From contig VYDF01000021.1 in assembly GCA_009843565.1 (NCBI GenBank), positions 1-6,963 on the forward strand: 6,963 nt of DNA. The letters run 5' to 3'. This document shows positions 1 through 6,963 of the stretch, in pieces. Position 1 is the first letter of the stretch; the number at the start of each line of letters is the position of its first letter. Both the position numbers and the translations under genes were made by a program. The DNA is from Acidimicrobiia bacterium (GTDB taxonomy: Bacteria > Actinomycetota > Acidimicrobiia > Acidimicrobiales > Bin134). A model generated the notes under the pieces. The model had not been told where the DNA came from, searched no databases, and saw only the letters and a program-made list of their open reading frames with translations.

Positions 1-2
1 TC

Positions 3-1724
3 CGCCGATTCGTCGAGGCCGGAGTGCCCGGGTACCACATCGAGGACCAAAAGCCCGGGGTCAAGAAGTGCGGGCATCAGGGCGGCAAGGTGCTGGTGCC
101 GTGCGACGAACAGATCAAGCGCCTCAACGCGGCTCGATTCCAGTTGGACGTGATGGGAGTTCCCGGCATCATCGTGGCCCGAACCGATGCCGAAGCAGCC
201 AATTTGCTGGACGGCGGCACTGATGAGCGAGATCAGCCGTTCATCATGGGCGCCACCCAGCAATCAGTCCCTTCGTACAAGGATGCATATCTCGCGGTCT
301 TGCGCCTGTTGACGGAAGCCGGTGTGGAAGGGGTGAACGGTCATTTGCTGTATGCCGTGCCCGAAAACCGCTACAAGCAGGCCATCGCCTGGCTTGACCA
401 GACCGGGGTCAACCAGATCATCGAAAAGGCCGCGGTCACATACCACTCTTCACCCGATCCCCGGGCCGACGATGCAGTGGACAGGGCCTCCGATGCGTTG
501 GCCGAAGCGTGGCACCGGGCGTCGGGGCTGGCCACATATTCCCAGGCCGTGGCCGATCAATTGTCGTTGCGGGCATCGGAGGGGGAGAGCTTCGGAATGG
601 AAGTGGGGGAGTGGCTCGGCTTCGCCAGCAATGTCGACACCGCAACCGCCCGAAGCCGGGCCGCGGAGATGGGCCTTGATGTGGCCTGGAACGCAGAGGT
701 GGCCCGAACCACCGAGGGCTATTACCAGGTGCAGGGGGGCATCCCCTACGCCGTGGCCAAGTCTTTGGCCGTGGCCCCATACTGCGACTTGCTGTGGATG
801 GAGACCAAGACCGCCGACCTCGAGGACGCCAAGGAGTTCGCCGAGGCCGTCCATGCCGTGCACCCCGACAAGATGCTGGCCTACAACCTGTCGCCATCCT
901 TCAACTGGGACACCACCGGCATGACCGAAGACGAGATGCGAGAGTTTCCCGCCGAGCTGGGTCAACTCGGATTCGTGTTCAACTTCATCACCTACGGGGG
1001 TCACCAGATCGACGGCATGGCCGGCGAGGAGTTCGCCGCCTCCCTTCAACAAGACGGGATGCTGGCTCTGGCGCGGCTACAGAGGAAGTTCCGCCTCGTT
1101 GACTCTCCGTACAAGACTCCCCAAACCCTGGTGGGGGGACCTCGGCTCGACGCCGCTCTCATGGCCAGCTCCGGCCGCACCGCCACCACCCGGGCCATGG
1201 GCAAGGGCTCGACCCAGTTCCAACACCTCGTCCAGACCGAGGTGCCCACTCGGGAGCTCGAGAGCTGGTTGGAGCGGTGGGCGTTGCACAACAACGTCGA
1301 TGCCGAGCTGAAGGTGCAATTGCGCCCCTACACCGCAGGGTCGGAGATCCTCGAACTCGTGGTTCGCAGCGGCGACAACGATCTGGCCAATGTGGTGTTC
1401 GGGGTGCTCCACGACCGGCGCCGTCGGGCCATCCTCTCGGTGCGCGACCAGAACACCCACAGTCCGGCACTGCGCCGCAAGCGGCTGATGACCCTGATGC
1501 ACCTCTATTTGATCCGGCGCTACAACGCGGTATCGGTCCAGTATCTGACCCCCACCGAAGACAACTTCCGACAGGCCGCGGGGATGCGGGGAATGGGGTT
1601 CTACTCCTCGGTATCCGACGAGGTGGGGCAGATCACCGTGGCCGATGTCGACGAAGCAGTTGTTACCAACTTGGTTACCGACGACGACGCCCTCCAACAG
1701 CTCATCGCCGGACACGCAACGTAG
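3..1724 (+). CDS. aceA: Isocitrate lyase, long AceA2-type (5' end outside window)
   Basis: This enzyme cleaves isocitrate to glyoxylate and succinate, the first step of the glyoxylate shunt, in the cytoplasm. The reading frame is open to the left edge (RRFVEAG precedes the GTG at 24), so that GTG is internal and the true start lies upstream. Numbering from that codon, the signature KKCGH is at 14-18 with catalytic Cys16, VARTDAEA is at 51-58, and the active-site loop NLSPSFNW is at 288-295. Between DERDQPF (67-73) and TTEGYYQ (229-235) lies an insert of about 150 residues, absent from short bacterial lyases. After about residue 405 there is a C-terminal extension of roughly 160 residues. Both match the mycobacterial AceA2 form of about 766 residues, so some 190 residues are probably missing here. 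The stop is TAG, 3 bases from the convergent MFS stop. No defect is visible in the part present. Confidence 0.96.
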   Translation, partial: RRFVEAGVPGYHIEDQKPGVKKCGHQGGKVLVPCDEQIKRLNAARFQLDVMGVPGIIVARTDAEAANLLDGGTDERDQPFIMGATQQSVPSYKDAYLAVLRLLTEAGVEGVNGHLLYAVPENRYKQAIAWLDQTGVNQIIEKAAVTYHSSPDPRADDAVDRASDALAEAWHRASGLATYSQAVADQLSLRASEGESFGMEVGEWLGFASNVDTATARSRAAEMGLDVAWNAEVARTTEGYYQVQGGIPYAVAKSLAVAPYCDLLWMETKTADLEDAKEFAEAVHAVHPDKMLAYNLSPSFNWDTTGMTEDEMREFPAELGQLGFVFNFITYGGHQIDGMAGEEFAASLQQDGMLALARLQRKFRLVDSPYKTPQTLVGGPRLDAALMASSGRTATTRAMGKGSTQFQHLVQTEVPTRELESWLERWALHNNVDAELKVQLRPYTAGSEILELVVRSGDNDLANVVFGVLHDRRRRAILSVRDQNTHSPALRRKRLMTLMHLYLIRRYNAVSVQYLTPTEDNFRQAAGMRGMGFYSSVSDEVGQITVADVDEAVVTNLVTDDDALQQLIAGHAT

Positions 1725-1727
1725 CCC

Positions 1728-2954
1728 TTAGCTCCCGTCTAGAGGTCGGGGGGCGCGGGCCATCTCCGATCGCAGCAGGAGGGCGAGTAGTGCTGTGGCC
1801 ATTGTCACACTGGCCAAGAGCGTCAGCCCCGCGGTCGATCCGCCCGCATCGGAGAGTACGCCGAAGAGAATCGGGCCAACCACCCCTCCGGCTTCCCCGG
1901 CCGTGAAGAACAGTCCGCCCGCGGCGCCCAAATTGCGATGGGTGACGCCAGGCAGTTGCATCATGACCACGAGCGCTATGGGCACGGCCAGCCCTCTGAT
2001 CGATCCGAGCATGGCCAGCCCGACGAAGGCCGACGGCCTGCCGTCCACATTGAGCAGAATGGTTGCCACCCCGTATAAGACAAACACCATCGCCAACGCG
2101 GTGATGCGGCTCTTCTCCGGTATGGATCGGGGCCCCACCAGTGCTCCGACGATGCCCAGGGCGGTGACCGAACCGGCCAGATAGCCCGCCACGGAACTGG
2201 AGAATCCCCGGTCTTCGATGATGGTGGGCAGCCATCCGTTGAGGGCATGGTTGAAGAAGAACATCCCCACCGCCATTGCCAACATGGCCTGCACGGCGCG
2301 GTGACCAAGGAGTCCCCAAGCACCAGAGAAGCCGGGGGCAGAATCAACGTCGCGGTCAACTCCGGGGGCGACACGCTCGGCTGCGGCTGCAGCAACAAGC
2401 CAGATGGCAATGATTGCCACGCTGACTAGGGCGTACACCAACAGCGTGGCCCGCCAGCTCTGGTCGAATGCCGGCATCAGCACGCTGTTTGCTGTGCTCA
2501 GCGCCAACACTCCGCCGATGGCCGGAGCGGTCATGGTGATGCCCATGGCCAGTGCTCGTTCCTCTTGGTCGAACCAAGCACTGACCAGCTTGGGGGCGCC
2601 CACCGAGACCAGCGGCCCGCCGAGGCCGAACAGTGCCACCGCGCCGTACATCGCAATGAAGCTGTCAGCCACCGGGCGCAGCAGCGCGGAGGCCGAGATG
2701 ATGACGGCAGCAATGCCGAGAGAACGCCGCAGCCCGAGTCGATCCACAAGCGCGCCCGAGGGCAGCGCGGCCACCAGGTATATCAGCGGCCAGGCACCCA
2801 GCACTGTGCCCATGGCGCCCTTGCTTATGCCGAGGTCCTCACGGATGATCTCCACCAGCGGAGCCATGGAGAACACCGCCAGCCCAAAGGAGAAGTACAC
2901 CATCCACAGCGCGCCGAGCATCACCCAGCGGAAGCGATAGCGGTGGTGGAGCAC
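1728..2954 (-). CDS. Major facilitator superfamily (MFS) transporter
   Basis: This is a 408-residue integral membrane protein, the usual length for a 12-TM MFS carrier driven by a proton or solute gradient in the cytoplasmic membrane. The N-terminus has a short basic stretch (HHRYRFRW) before TM1 at about residues 10-30. The diagnostic MFS motif A between TM2 and TM3 is GALVDRLGLRR at 67-77. TM4 is followed by PKLVSAWFDQEERALAMG (121-138), a segment typical of anion/metabolite MFS porters. A Gly-rich late segment, GAAGGLFFTAGEAGGVVGP, lies near TM11. GTG at 2954 is the only plausible full-length start: an in-frame stop lies 30 bases upstream and no initiation codon falls between. No good ribosome binding site precedes it. 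The gene is divergent from the SDR gene and convergent with isocitrate lyase. The substrate cannot be named; small organic acids or anions are possible by resemblance only. Confidence 0.93.
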   Translation of the reverse strand: MLHHRYRFRWVMLGALWMVYFSFGLAVFSMAPLVEIIREDLGISKGAMGTVLGAWPLIYLVAALPSGALVDRLGLRRSLGIAAVIISASALLRPVADSFIAMYGAVALFGLGGPLVSVGAPKLVSAWFDQEERALAMGITMTAPAIGGVLALSTANSVLMPAFDQSWRATLLVYALVSVAIIAIWLVAAAAAERVAPGVDRDVDSAPGFSGAWGLLGHRAVQAMLAMAVGMFFFNHALNGWLPTIIEDRGFSSSVAGYLAGSVTALGIVGALVGPRSIPEKSRITALAMVFVLYGVATILLNVDGRPSAFVGLAMLGSIRGLAVPIALVVMMQLPGVTHRNLGAAGGLFFTAGEAGGVVGPILFGVLSDAGGSTAGLTLLASVTMATALLALLLRSEMARAPRPLDGS

Positions 2955-3001
2955 GTCGGGACCGTAGCAACCGGCGTCCGTTCACTTATCATGCTGGCCC
3001 T
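2955..3001. promoter_or_regulatory. Divergent promoter region between MFS and SDR genes
   Basis: These 47 bases are all the space between two divergent starts, so promoters for both genes should lie here or reach into the coding ends. On the plus strand TATCAT at 2987-2992 resembles a -10 element and would place transcription start at or just before the SDR ATG. On the minus strand TACGGT (complement of 2961-2966) fits TANNNT and ends 6 bases before the MFS GTG. Neither gene has a Shine-Dalgarno sequence, so both messages may be leaderless, as is common in actinomycetes. No clear -35 element or operator palindrome was found. The promoter assignments are weak inference. Confidence 0.35.
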
Positions 3002-3715
3002 ATGGGGACAGCAGTAGTAACCGGTGCCGGCCAAGGGCTTGGACGGGCGATTTCGAAGCGGCTCGCGGCGGACGGCCATCACATTGTGGCCGTGGATCTG
3101 AACCCCGAGACCGCGGCGGCCACTGCGGAAGTACTCGGCGGGCAGTGGCGACAGTGCGATGTGTCCGACCCTGGGTCGGTGGCCGCGCTGGCCGAGTCGC
3201 TGAATCAGGTGGACGTGCTGGTGAACAATGCCGGCATCTGGATCTTCGCCGGCATGGACGACATGACCCCAGAGGATGTTCGTCGGGTACTGGAGGTGAA
3301 CGTGATGGGCGTTTTCTATTGCACCCAGGCATTGGCCCCTCTGATGGGACCGGGTTCGGCCATCGTCAACCTCTCGTCCAGCGCCGCCAATTCCAACTCA
3401 CCGGGCGTGGGCATCTACCCGCCGTCCAAGGCTGCGGTGGAGAGCTTTACCAAGCAGTCCGCCCTCGAATTAGCCCCTCGAGGCATACGGGCCAATGCCG
3501 TTGGCCCGGGGATGATCCAAACCGAGGGCACCCAGGTCAACTACGAGGGCGAGCTTGGCCGGCGCCGGGCTAAGGCCGTGCCCCTAGGCCGAAACGGCCA
3601 ACCCGAAGACATCGCCGATGTGGTGGGCTTTTTGGCCTCCGACGATGCCCGCTATGTGACGGGCCAGGTGATCTATGTCGACGGCGGCCTCAGCGCCGGT
3701 CGGGCCGCGCTTTAG
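3002..3715 (+). CDS. Short-chain dehydrogenase/reductase (SDR), classical type
   Basis: This is a 237-residue NAD(P)-dependent oxidoreductase, cytoplasmic and probably tetrameric as is usual for the family. The Rossmann fold nucleotide motif TGAGQGLG is at 7-14. Asp32 at the end of beta-2 (VAVDLN) favours NAD(H) over NADP(H). CDVSD is at 52-56 and NNAG at 75-78. The catalytic tetrad is Asn100 (EVNVMG), Ser126 (in NLSSS), Tyr139 and Lys143, the last two in YPPSK instead of the common YSASK. NAVGPGMIQTEGT follows, then the C-terminal VTGQVIYVDGG. All catalytic residues are present, so it should be active. ATG at 3002 puts the Gly-rich motif at the normal place; no ribosome binding site precedes it, which suggests a leaderless message. 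The substrate is unknown: an alcohol, sugar or 3-oxoacyl compound are all possible. It may act on what the divergent MFS carrier moves. Confidence 0.95.
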   Translation: MGTAVVTGAGQGLGRAISKRLAADGHHIVAVDLNPETAAATAEVLGGQWRQCDVSDPGSVAALAESLNQVDVLVNNAGIWIFAGMDDMTPEDVRRVLEVNVMGVFYCTQALAPLMGPGSAIVNLSSSAANSNSPGVGIYPPSKAAVESFTKQSALELAPRGIRANAVGPGMIQTEGTQVNYEGELGRRRAKAVPLGRNGQPEDIADVVGFLASDDARYVTGQVIYVDGGLSAGRAAL

Positions 3716-3720
3716 TCGTT

Positions 3721-6189
3721 CTACGCGCTTACCAGGCTGGCCTCGTGAGTCCGCCAGCGGTGGTAGTGAGCCCAGAGCACCAGCAGGGGAGGGAGCACGG
3801 TGAAGGTGGCGATCAGACCGAACAGGATCGCCACCGCGGCCAGGATGCCCAACTCCTGCATGGGCACCAGGGGCGAGAACAACAGCGCCAACAGGCCGAG
3901 GGCGGTAGTGAGCGCGCTGGCCAACAGCGCCCCGCCCGTGGTGACCATTGCCCCTCTGATGGCGTCAACAACTCGCGCCGACTCCTCTAGCTCCTCCAAG
4001 AAGCGATGCGTCATATGGATCGTGTAGTCAACGCCGATCCCGATGGTCAACACCACCATGAGCGCGGTACCCATGTTGTAGGAGATTCCGAATACCCACA
4101 TGGCCCCCAACAGCCAGGAAAGGGTAACGGCGATTGGAATGATGGTGATCAAACCGAGCAGCGGGCGGGACTGGCTTATACCGAAGTAGGCCACCAGGAT
4201 GGCCAGCGCGGCGGCAATGACCAGGCTCACGCTGAGAACCTGGCTGTCGGCCAATTCCTCGGTGATCAGGGCGATGAGGGCATCGCCGCCGGTGACGGTG
4301 ACTTCGGAGCTGTCACCTCCCCATAGCGTCTCCAATTCGACGATCAGGCCTTGAAGGGCCTCGTTGCTCTGCACCGCTACGGGTATCTGAATGATGGTGC
4401 GGTCGACCCCGTTGGAGCGGAGGTCGAGCACTTCGGCAAAGCCCTTCGGGTCCGCATTTCTCAGCAGATCCCACGCCTGCCGAGCCTCCTCGTCGGTGGC
4501 GGTGATGCTGGTGTTCAAGTGGTTGAAAGCCGCGGCCACGGCGGGGTCGTAGTTGCCTCCGTTCTGGCCGGTCCAGTCGCCGAGCAGCGTCCCGGCCGAG
4601 GCCAGGGGAGGTCCAACAATGCCATCAGGTCGCCGCAGCGGGTCCACGAGGGTGGTGTGAAGGTCGGAGAGGTCGCGTACCGCCCGGCTGTTGTCAAGGT
4701 CGGTCTCGATTAGCACCGTCATCAGGGTGGCGCTGCCGTCGAAGTTTTCCTCCAAGAAGTCGAAGCTCTGGAACGTGTCGGAGTCATTGGGCAAGAAGTC
4801 CTTGACCGCGAAGCTGGTGCTGAGGTTGCTCGCGGCCACCACTGAGAGGGCGGTGAGGGCCACAGCGGCGGTTATGACCGGCAATGGCCGGCGGGCAACG
4901 CCGGTGGCCACTCGGGGCAAGACGGCTGCCGCGCCGGGAATGGTGTCGGCCAGGGGACGAGTTGTCGGCTCTCTTCCCTTGGCCGCAAGCCGGCGGTCCA
5001 ACAGCAACCGGGCGGCCGGGACGAAATTGGCCATCACGATCCAGCCGGAAATGACGCCGATGCTGGCGATGATGCCGAAGTCGGCGATGGGCTCGAAGCG
5101 GCTGCTCAGATTGGCGAGCAGGCTGATTGCAGTGGTGCCCGCGGCCAGCAGCACTGGCACACCGCACAACCGCACCGAGCGGGCAATGGCTCGACCGGAG
5201 GCGTCGTTGCCTTTATCGGCCTCATCTGCATTGTCACGTAGGGCCTCGCGGTAGCGCCCAATGATCTGAAGGGCGTAGTCCACCGACAGGCTGATGAGAA
5301 GGACTGGGACGAGGGTGAGAAGGATGTTGTCGGGATCGACGATGCCTGCTCCGCCGGGGGAGAGCCATGACAGGGCGCCGAAAGTCCAGAGAATCGTCAT
5401 GCCCAGGCCCAACATGGTGATGTGGACGTCGGACTGGGTTCGGTAGAACAGGGCCAGCAGCACCACGATCACCGCGAGCGCGATCACGGTGAGGATCAGC
5501 AGGTTCTCCTCTCGGGCATCCTTGCCCTCGGCATCGCTCTTGGCCAGCGTGATGATGGTGACATCAAGGGAAGCCGTATCGAATGAGTCGGCAATCTCAT
5601 GGGCCCGCAATTGCGCCTTCTCCTGGCCGACGGCGTCGCCAGCGTCGTCGAGAATGACCAGCGAGAGTCCGGCAATGGGAGCGCCGCCGGCATCGCGGGC
5701 CACGAAGCGGCCCAGCAGGTCGTTCAACTCGGCCCGTTCGGGGTCCTGTGCCAGTTGGGCTAGGCCGAGGGAGACTTGGGCATCGGTAAGCGTGTCCAGG
5801 CTGAGCCCCACATCGGCTGCCGCCAGCTCGATGAGCTGGACGTATCCATAGAGAGGCTCATCTACCAAGAACGGCGCGATCTCCGGATCGCTGACGATGG
5901 CGGCTTGCAGTTCTTTGACCGTCCGCAGGGAATCGGCGGTGAGGACGTCGCCTTTGGCCAGTATCTGGACCACCCGCAAATCCGCTGCCGCGGGAAAGCT
6001 CTCCCTGATCGCGTCGGTGGCTTCGGCGAGGTCGCTATCGGCGGGAAGGAAGATCCCAGTGGAGTCGATGGGCCCTTTGGGCTGGTCCCGTACCAGGAAC
6101 CCGGCCAAGAGAGCCAGCGTCACCGCTCCCAATGCCAGAAGAACCAGTTGGGGTGATCTCTGGATAGTGCGGGCCTGCCAGCGGAACAC
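3721..6189 (-). CDS. RND-superfamily exporter, MMPL/HAE3-like
   Basis: This 822-residue membrane exporter has the classic RND duplication. TM1 is at about 15-33, followed by a large external domain (34-228) and TM2-TM6 (229-249, 256-276, 288-310, 342-362, 370-395). TM7 (437-455) starts the second half, with a second external domain (456-650) and TM8-TM12 (651-670, 676-696, 704-724, 752-772, 780-806). Each half carries the MMPL proton-relay motif in its fourth TM: SLSVDYALQIIGRYRE with Asp304, and IGIGVDYTIHMTHRF with Asp721. This length and the paired motifs fit predicted RND exporters of the COG1033/HAE3 type, which move lipids or hydrophobic molecules using the proton gradient. It is less like tripartite AcrB pumps, and no membrane-fusion or outer-membrane partner is adjacent. 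GTG at 6189 is supported by GAGGT six bases upstream. It lies 38 bases downstream of the DUF2236 gene, so the two are probably co-transcribed. The cargo is unknown. Confidence 0.95.
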   Translation of the reverse strand: MFRWQARTIQRSPQLVLLALGAVTLALLAGFLVRDQPKGPIDSTGIFLPADSDLAEATDAIRESFPAAADLRVVQILAKGDVLTADSLRTVKELQAAIVSDPEIAPFLVDEPLYGYVQLIELAAADVGLSLDTLTDAQVSLGLAQLAQDPERAELNDLLGRFVARDAGGAPIAGLSLVILDDAGDAVGQEKAQLRAHEIADSFDTASLDVTIITLAKSDAEGKDAREENLLILTVIALAVIVVLLALFYRTQSDVHITMLGLGMTILWTFGALSWLSPGGAGIVDPDNILLTLVPVLLISLSVDYALQIIGRYREALRDNADEADKGNDASGRAIARSVRLCGVPVLLAAGTTAISLLANLSSRFEPIADFGIIASIGVISGWIVMANFVPAARLLLDRRLAAKGREPTTRPLADTIPGAAAVLPRVATGVARRPLPVITAAVALTALSVVAASNLSTSFAVKDFLPNDSDTFQSFDFLEENFDGSATLMTVLIETDLDNSRAVRDLSDLHTTLVDPLRRPDGIVGPPLASAGTLLGDWTGQNGGNYDPAVAAAFNHLNTSITATDEEARQAWDLLRNADPKGFAEVLDLRSNGVDRTIIQIPVAVQSNEALQGLIVELETLWGGDSSEVTVTGGDALIALITEELADSQVLSVSLVIAAALAILVAYFGISQSRPLLGLITIIPIAVTLSWLLGAMWVFGISYNMGTALMVVLTIGIGVDYTIHMTHRFLEELEESARVVDAIRGAMVTTGGALLASALTTALGLLALLFSPLVPMQELGILAAVAILFGLIATFTVLPPLLVLWAHYHRWRTHEASLVSA

Positions 6190-6195
6190 GTTTCA

Positions 6196-6200
6196 ACCTC
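6196..6200 (-). promoter_or_regulatory. Ribosome binding site of the RND exporter gene
   Basis: The minus strand reads GAGGT followed by six bases (TGAAAC) and then GTG at 6189. The match to the Shine-Dalgarno core and the spacing support GTG as the true start. It also contrasts with the MFS and SDR genes, which lack such a site. It lies in the 38-base gap after the DUF2236 stop, as expected for an internal gene of an operon. Confidence 0.6.
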
Positions 6201-6227
6201 AGAGGAGTGCCCGTCGGTCAGAAATGC

Positions 6228-6963
6228 TCACCACTTGCTGGACTCCTCGGCGTAGACGTGATCAGGCAGGTCGTAGGTGATGCCATCGTCGTGGTACCAC
6301 GATCCCGACATAAGCGTTGTGAAGTTGGAAATGTTGCTCTTGCGCGCAACCTTGGGGAGGAACCGTGATGTGAAGCGGTCATACCTGGCCTGTACTCGGA
6401 ACCACGGAAGCACGCCGAAGGTGGACTGCTTGGGATAGTTCAACTGATTGGCCAGCAGGTCTCCGATAAGCGCTCGCGACACCTTGTAGACGTATTGCGA
6501 CAGCTTCTTGCCTTCGACCGGGTCGTCGATGCCAACCACAAGGGGTGCCGAGTTGACTAGCGAGTTGGCCAAAACGACAGATGAAGCGCTGGGCTCTGGC
6601 TCGCACATGGTGCCGATCTCGTACAGCTTCAAAGCGTCTTCTTCGCCCTCGAAGAGGATCGACTCAGGAATCCCCATGAGCAGCCCCGAGTAGCGCCACG
6701 TCGCCATGAAGCTGGCCGCCTCCTCTGCGCTGAACTCTGCTCCCAAACTCCTCATGTGCTTGAGCAGCCGGGCAGAGAAGGCGGTGATCGCGTAGCCGCA
6801 ATGGGCCGCGCTCAACGGGACGCCCATTGCATCTGTGTCCCAGTCCTCAGAATTGTTGAGCAGGAACCTCACTTGGGCATGGACAAGGCGTATCCGAAAC
6901 GAGAGCCTCCACCCGTCTCCATAAGGCTCCATCCCGCCGGGAAAGAAAATCTCCAACATATGA
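6228..6963 (-). CDS. DUF2236 oxygenase, MpaB/latex-clearing-protein-like (5' end outside window)
   Basis: The frame is open at the right edge: the codon before the ATG at 6959 is CAT (His), with no stop, so the gene probably starts outside the window. Numbering from that Met, RIRLVHAQVR at 22-31, WDTDAMGVPLS at 40-50, ITAFS at 58-62 and WRYSGLLMGI at 88-97 follow the DUF2236 pattern (R.RL.HA.VR ... WD..GVP ... FS ... WR..G.L.G). Known members are rubber oxygenase Lcp and fungal MpaB, haem proteins that oxidatively cleave C=C bonds in isoprenoid chains. His27 is the likely haem ligand by family analogy. Only 243 residues are visible; homologues usually have an N-terminal helical part of about 100 residues before this point. 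Any Tat signal or membrane anchor would be outside. Hand counts on four 60-base lines give about 55% GC, against about 66% on two lines of the exporter gene. The substrate is unknown; a lipid or terpenoid is plausible. Confidence 0.83.
   Translation of the reverse strand, partial: HMLEIFFPGGMEPYGDGWRLSFRIRLVHAQVRFLLNNSEDWDTDAMGVPLSAAHCGYAITAFSARLLKHMRSLGAEFSAEEAASFMATWRYSGLLMGIPESILFEGEEDALKLYEIGTMCEPEPSASSVVLANSLVNSAPLVVGIDDPVEGKKLSQYVYKVSRALIGDLLANQLNYPKQSTFGVLPWFRVQARYDRFTSRFLPKVARKSNISNFTTLMSGSWYHDDGITYDLPDHVYAEESSKW

Noticed and set aside
24..26. GTG at 24 as the start of the isocitrate lyase.
   Set aside because: The frame is open upstream to the edge and the KKCGH catalytic signature would sit at residue 14, far too close to the N-terminus for this family.
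450..1052. Long open frames on the minus strand and in other frames inside the isocitrate lyase gene, including 1077-1715 and 436-897.
   Set aside because: They lie fully opposite or across a gene with clear enzyme motifs, encode low-complexity Pro/Arg/Gly-rich or unrecognisable protein, and are the usual by-product of GC-rich codon use.
1662..1679. Direct repeat GTTACC and the small palindrome ACCAACTTGGT near the end of the lyase gene.
   Set aside because: The repeat comes from neighbouring Val-Thr codons in the protein, and the palindrome has a one-base centre that cannot form a terminator loop.
2404..2940. A 178-codon plus-strand frame opposite the MFS gene.
   Set aside because: It mirrors the MFS coding frame, its product has no recognisable domain, and the MFS protein on the other strand has complete family motifs.
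3684..3713. Inverted repeat GCGGCC (3684-3689) and GGCCGC (3703-3708) followed by GCTTT at the end of the SDR gene, a possible terminator.
   Set aside because: The stem has only six pairs with a 13-base loop, the T run is three bases, and it lies inside the coding sequence. It is too weak to call.
4691..5254. A 187-codon plus-strand frame opposite the RND exporter gene.
   Set aside because: It is a Ser/Ala/Arg-rich shadow of the exporter, whose TM segments and paired Asp motifs run unbroken through the same bases.
6957..6959. ATG at 6959 as the true start of the DUF2236 gene.
   Set aside because: The preceding codon is open, the family has an extra N-terminal region before the R.RL.HA motif, and the window ends four bases further on, so no upstream start or ribosome site can be judged.

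Overview
The window looks like ordinary chromosomal sequence from a GC-rich bacterium, most likely an actinomycete-type (Actinomycetota) organism. The reasons are the high GC content, the GTG starts, the apparently leaderless gene starts, and an isocitrate lyase of the long AceA2 type known from Mycobacterium. A lineage such as Acidimicrobiia would fit, but this is inference and the sequence here does not settle it.

Layout, left to right. (1) The 3' three quarters of a long-form isocitrate lyase gene on the plus strand, open at the left edge. (2) A complete MFS transporter gene on the minus strand, converging on the lyase with only 3 bases between the stop codons. (3) A complete SDR-family oxidoreductase gene on the plus strand, divergent from the MFS gene across a 47-base gap that must hold both promoters. 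(4) A complete 12-TM RND/MMPL-type exporter gene on the minus strand, converging on the SDR gene with 5 bases between stops. (5) The 3' part of a minus-strand gene for a DUF2236 (MpaB/latex-clearing-protein-like) haem oxygenase, open at the right edge and 38 bases upstream of the exporter, so the two probably form an operon.

How they may work together. Isocitrate lyase supports growth on acetyl-CoA from fatty acids or other C2 sources. The MFS/SDR divergent pair could import and oxidise or reduce a small metabolite. The DUF2236-RND pair suggests oxidation of a lipid or isoprenoid coupled to export of a lipid-like molecule. These links rest only on gene order and family knowledge.

The window is almost fully coding. 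The only non-coding stretches are about 3, 47, 5 and 38 bases long. I found no RNA gene, insertion sequence, CRISPR array, phage gene or long repeat. I see no convincing new biological system; the DUF2236-exporter pair, with its lower-GC oxygenase gene, is the part most worth a second look.
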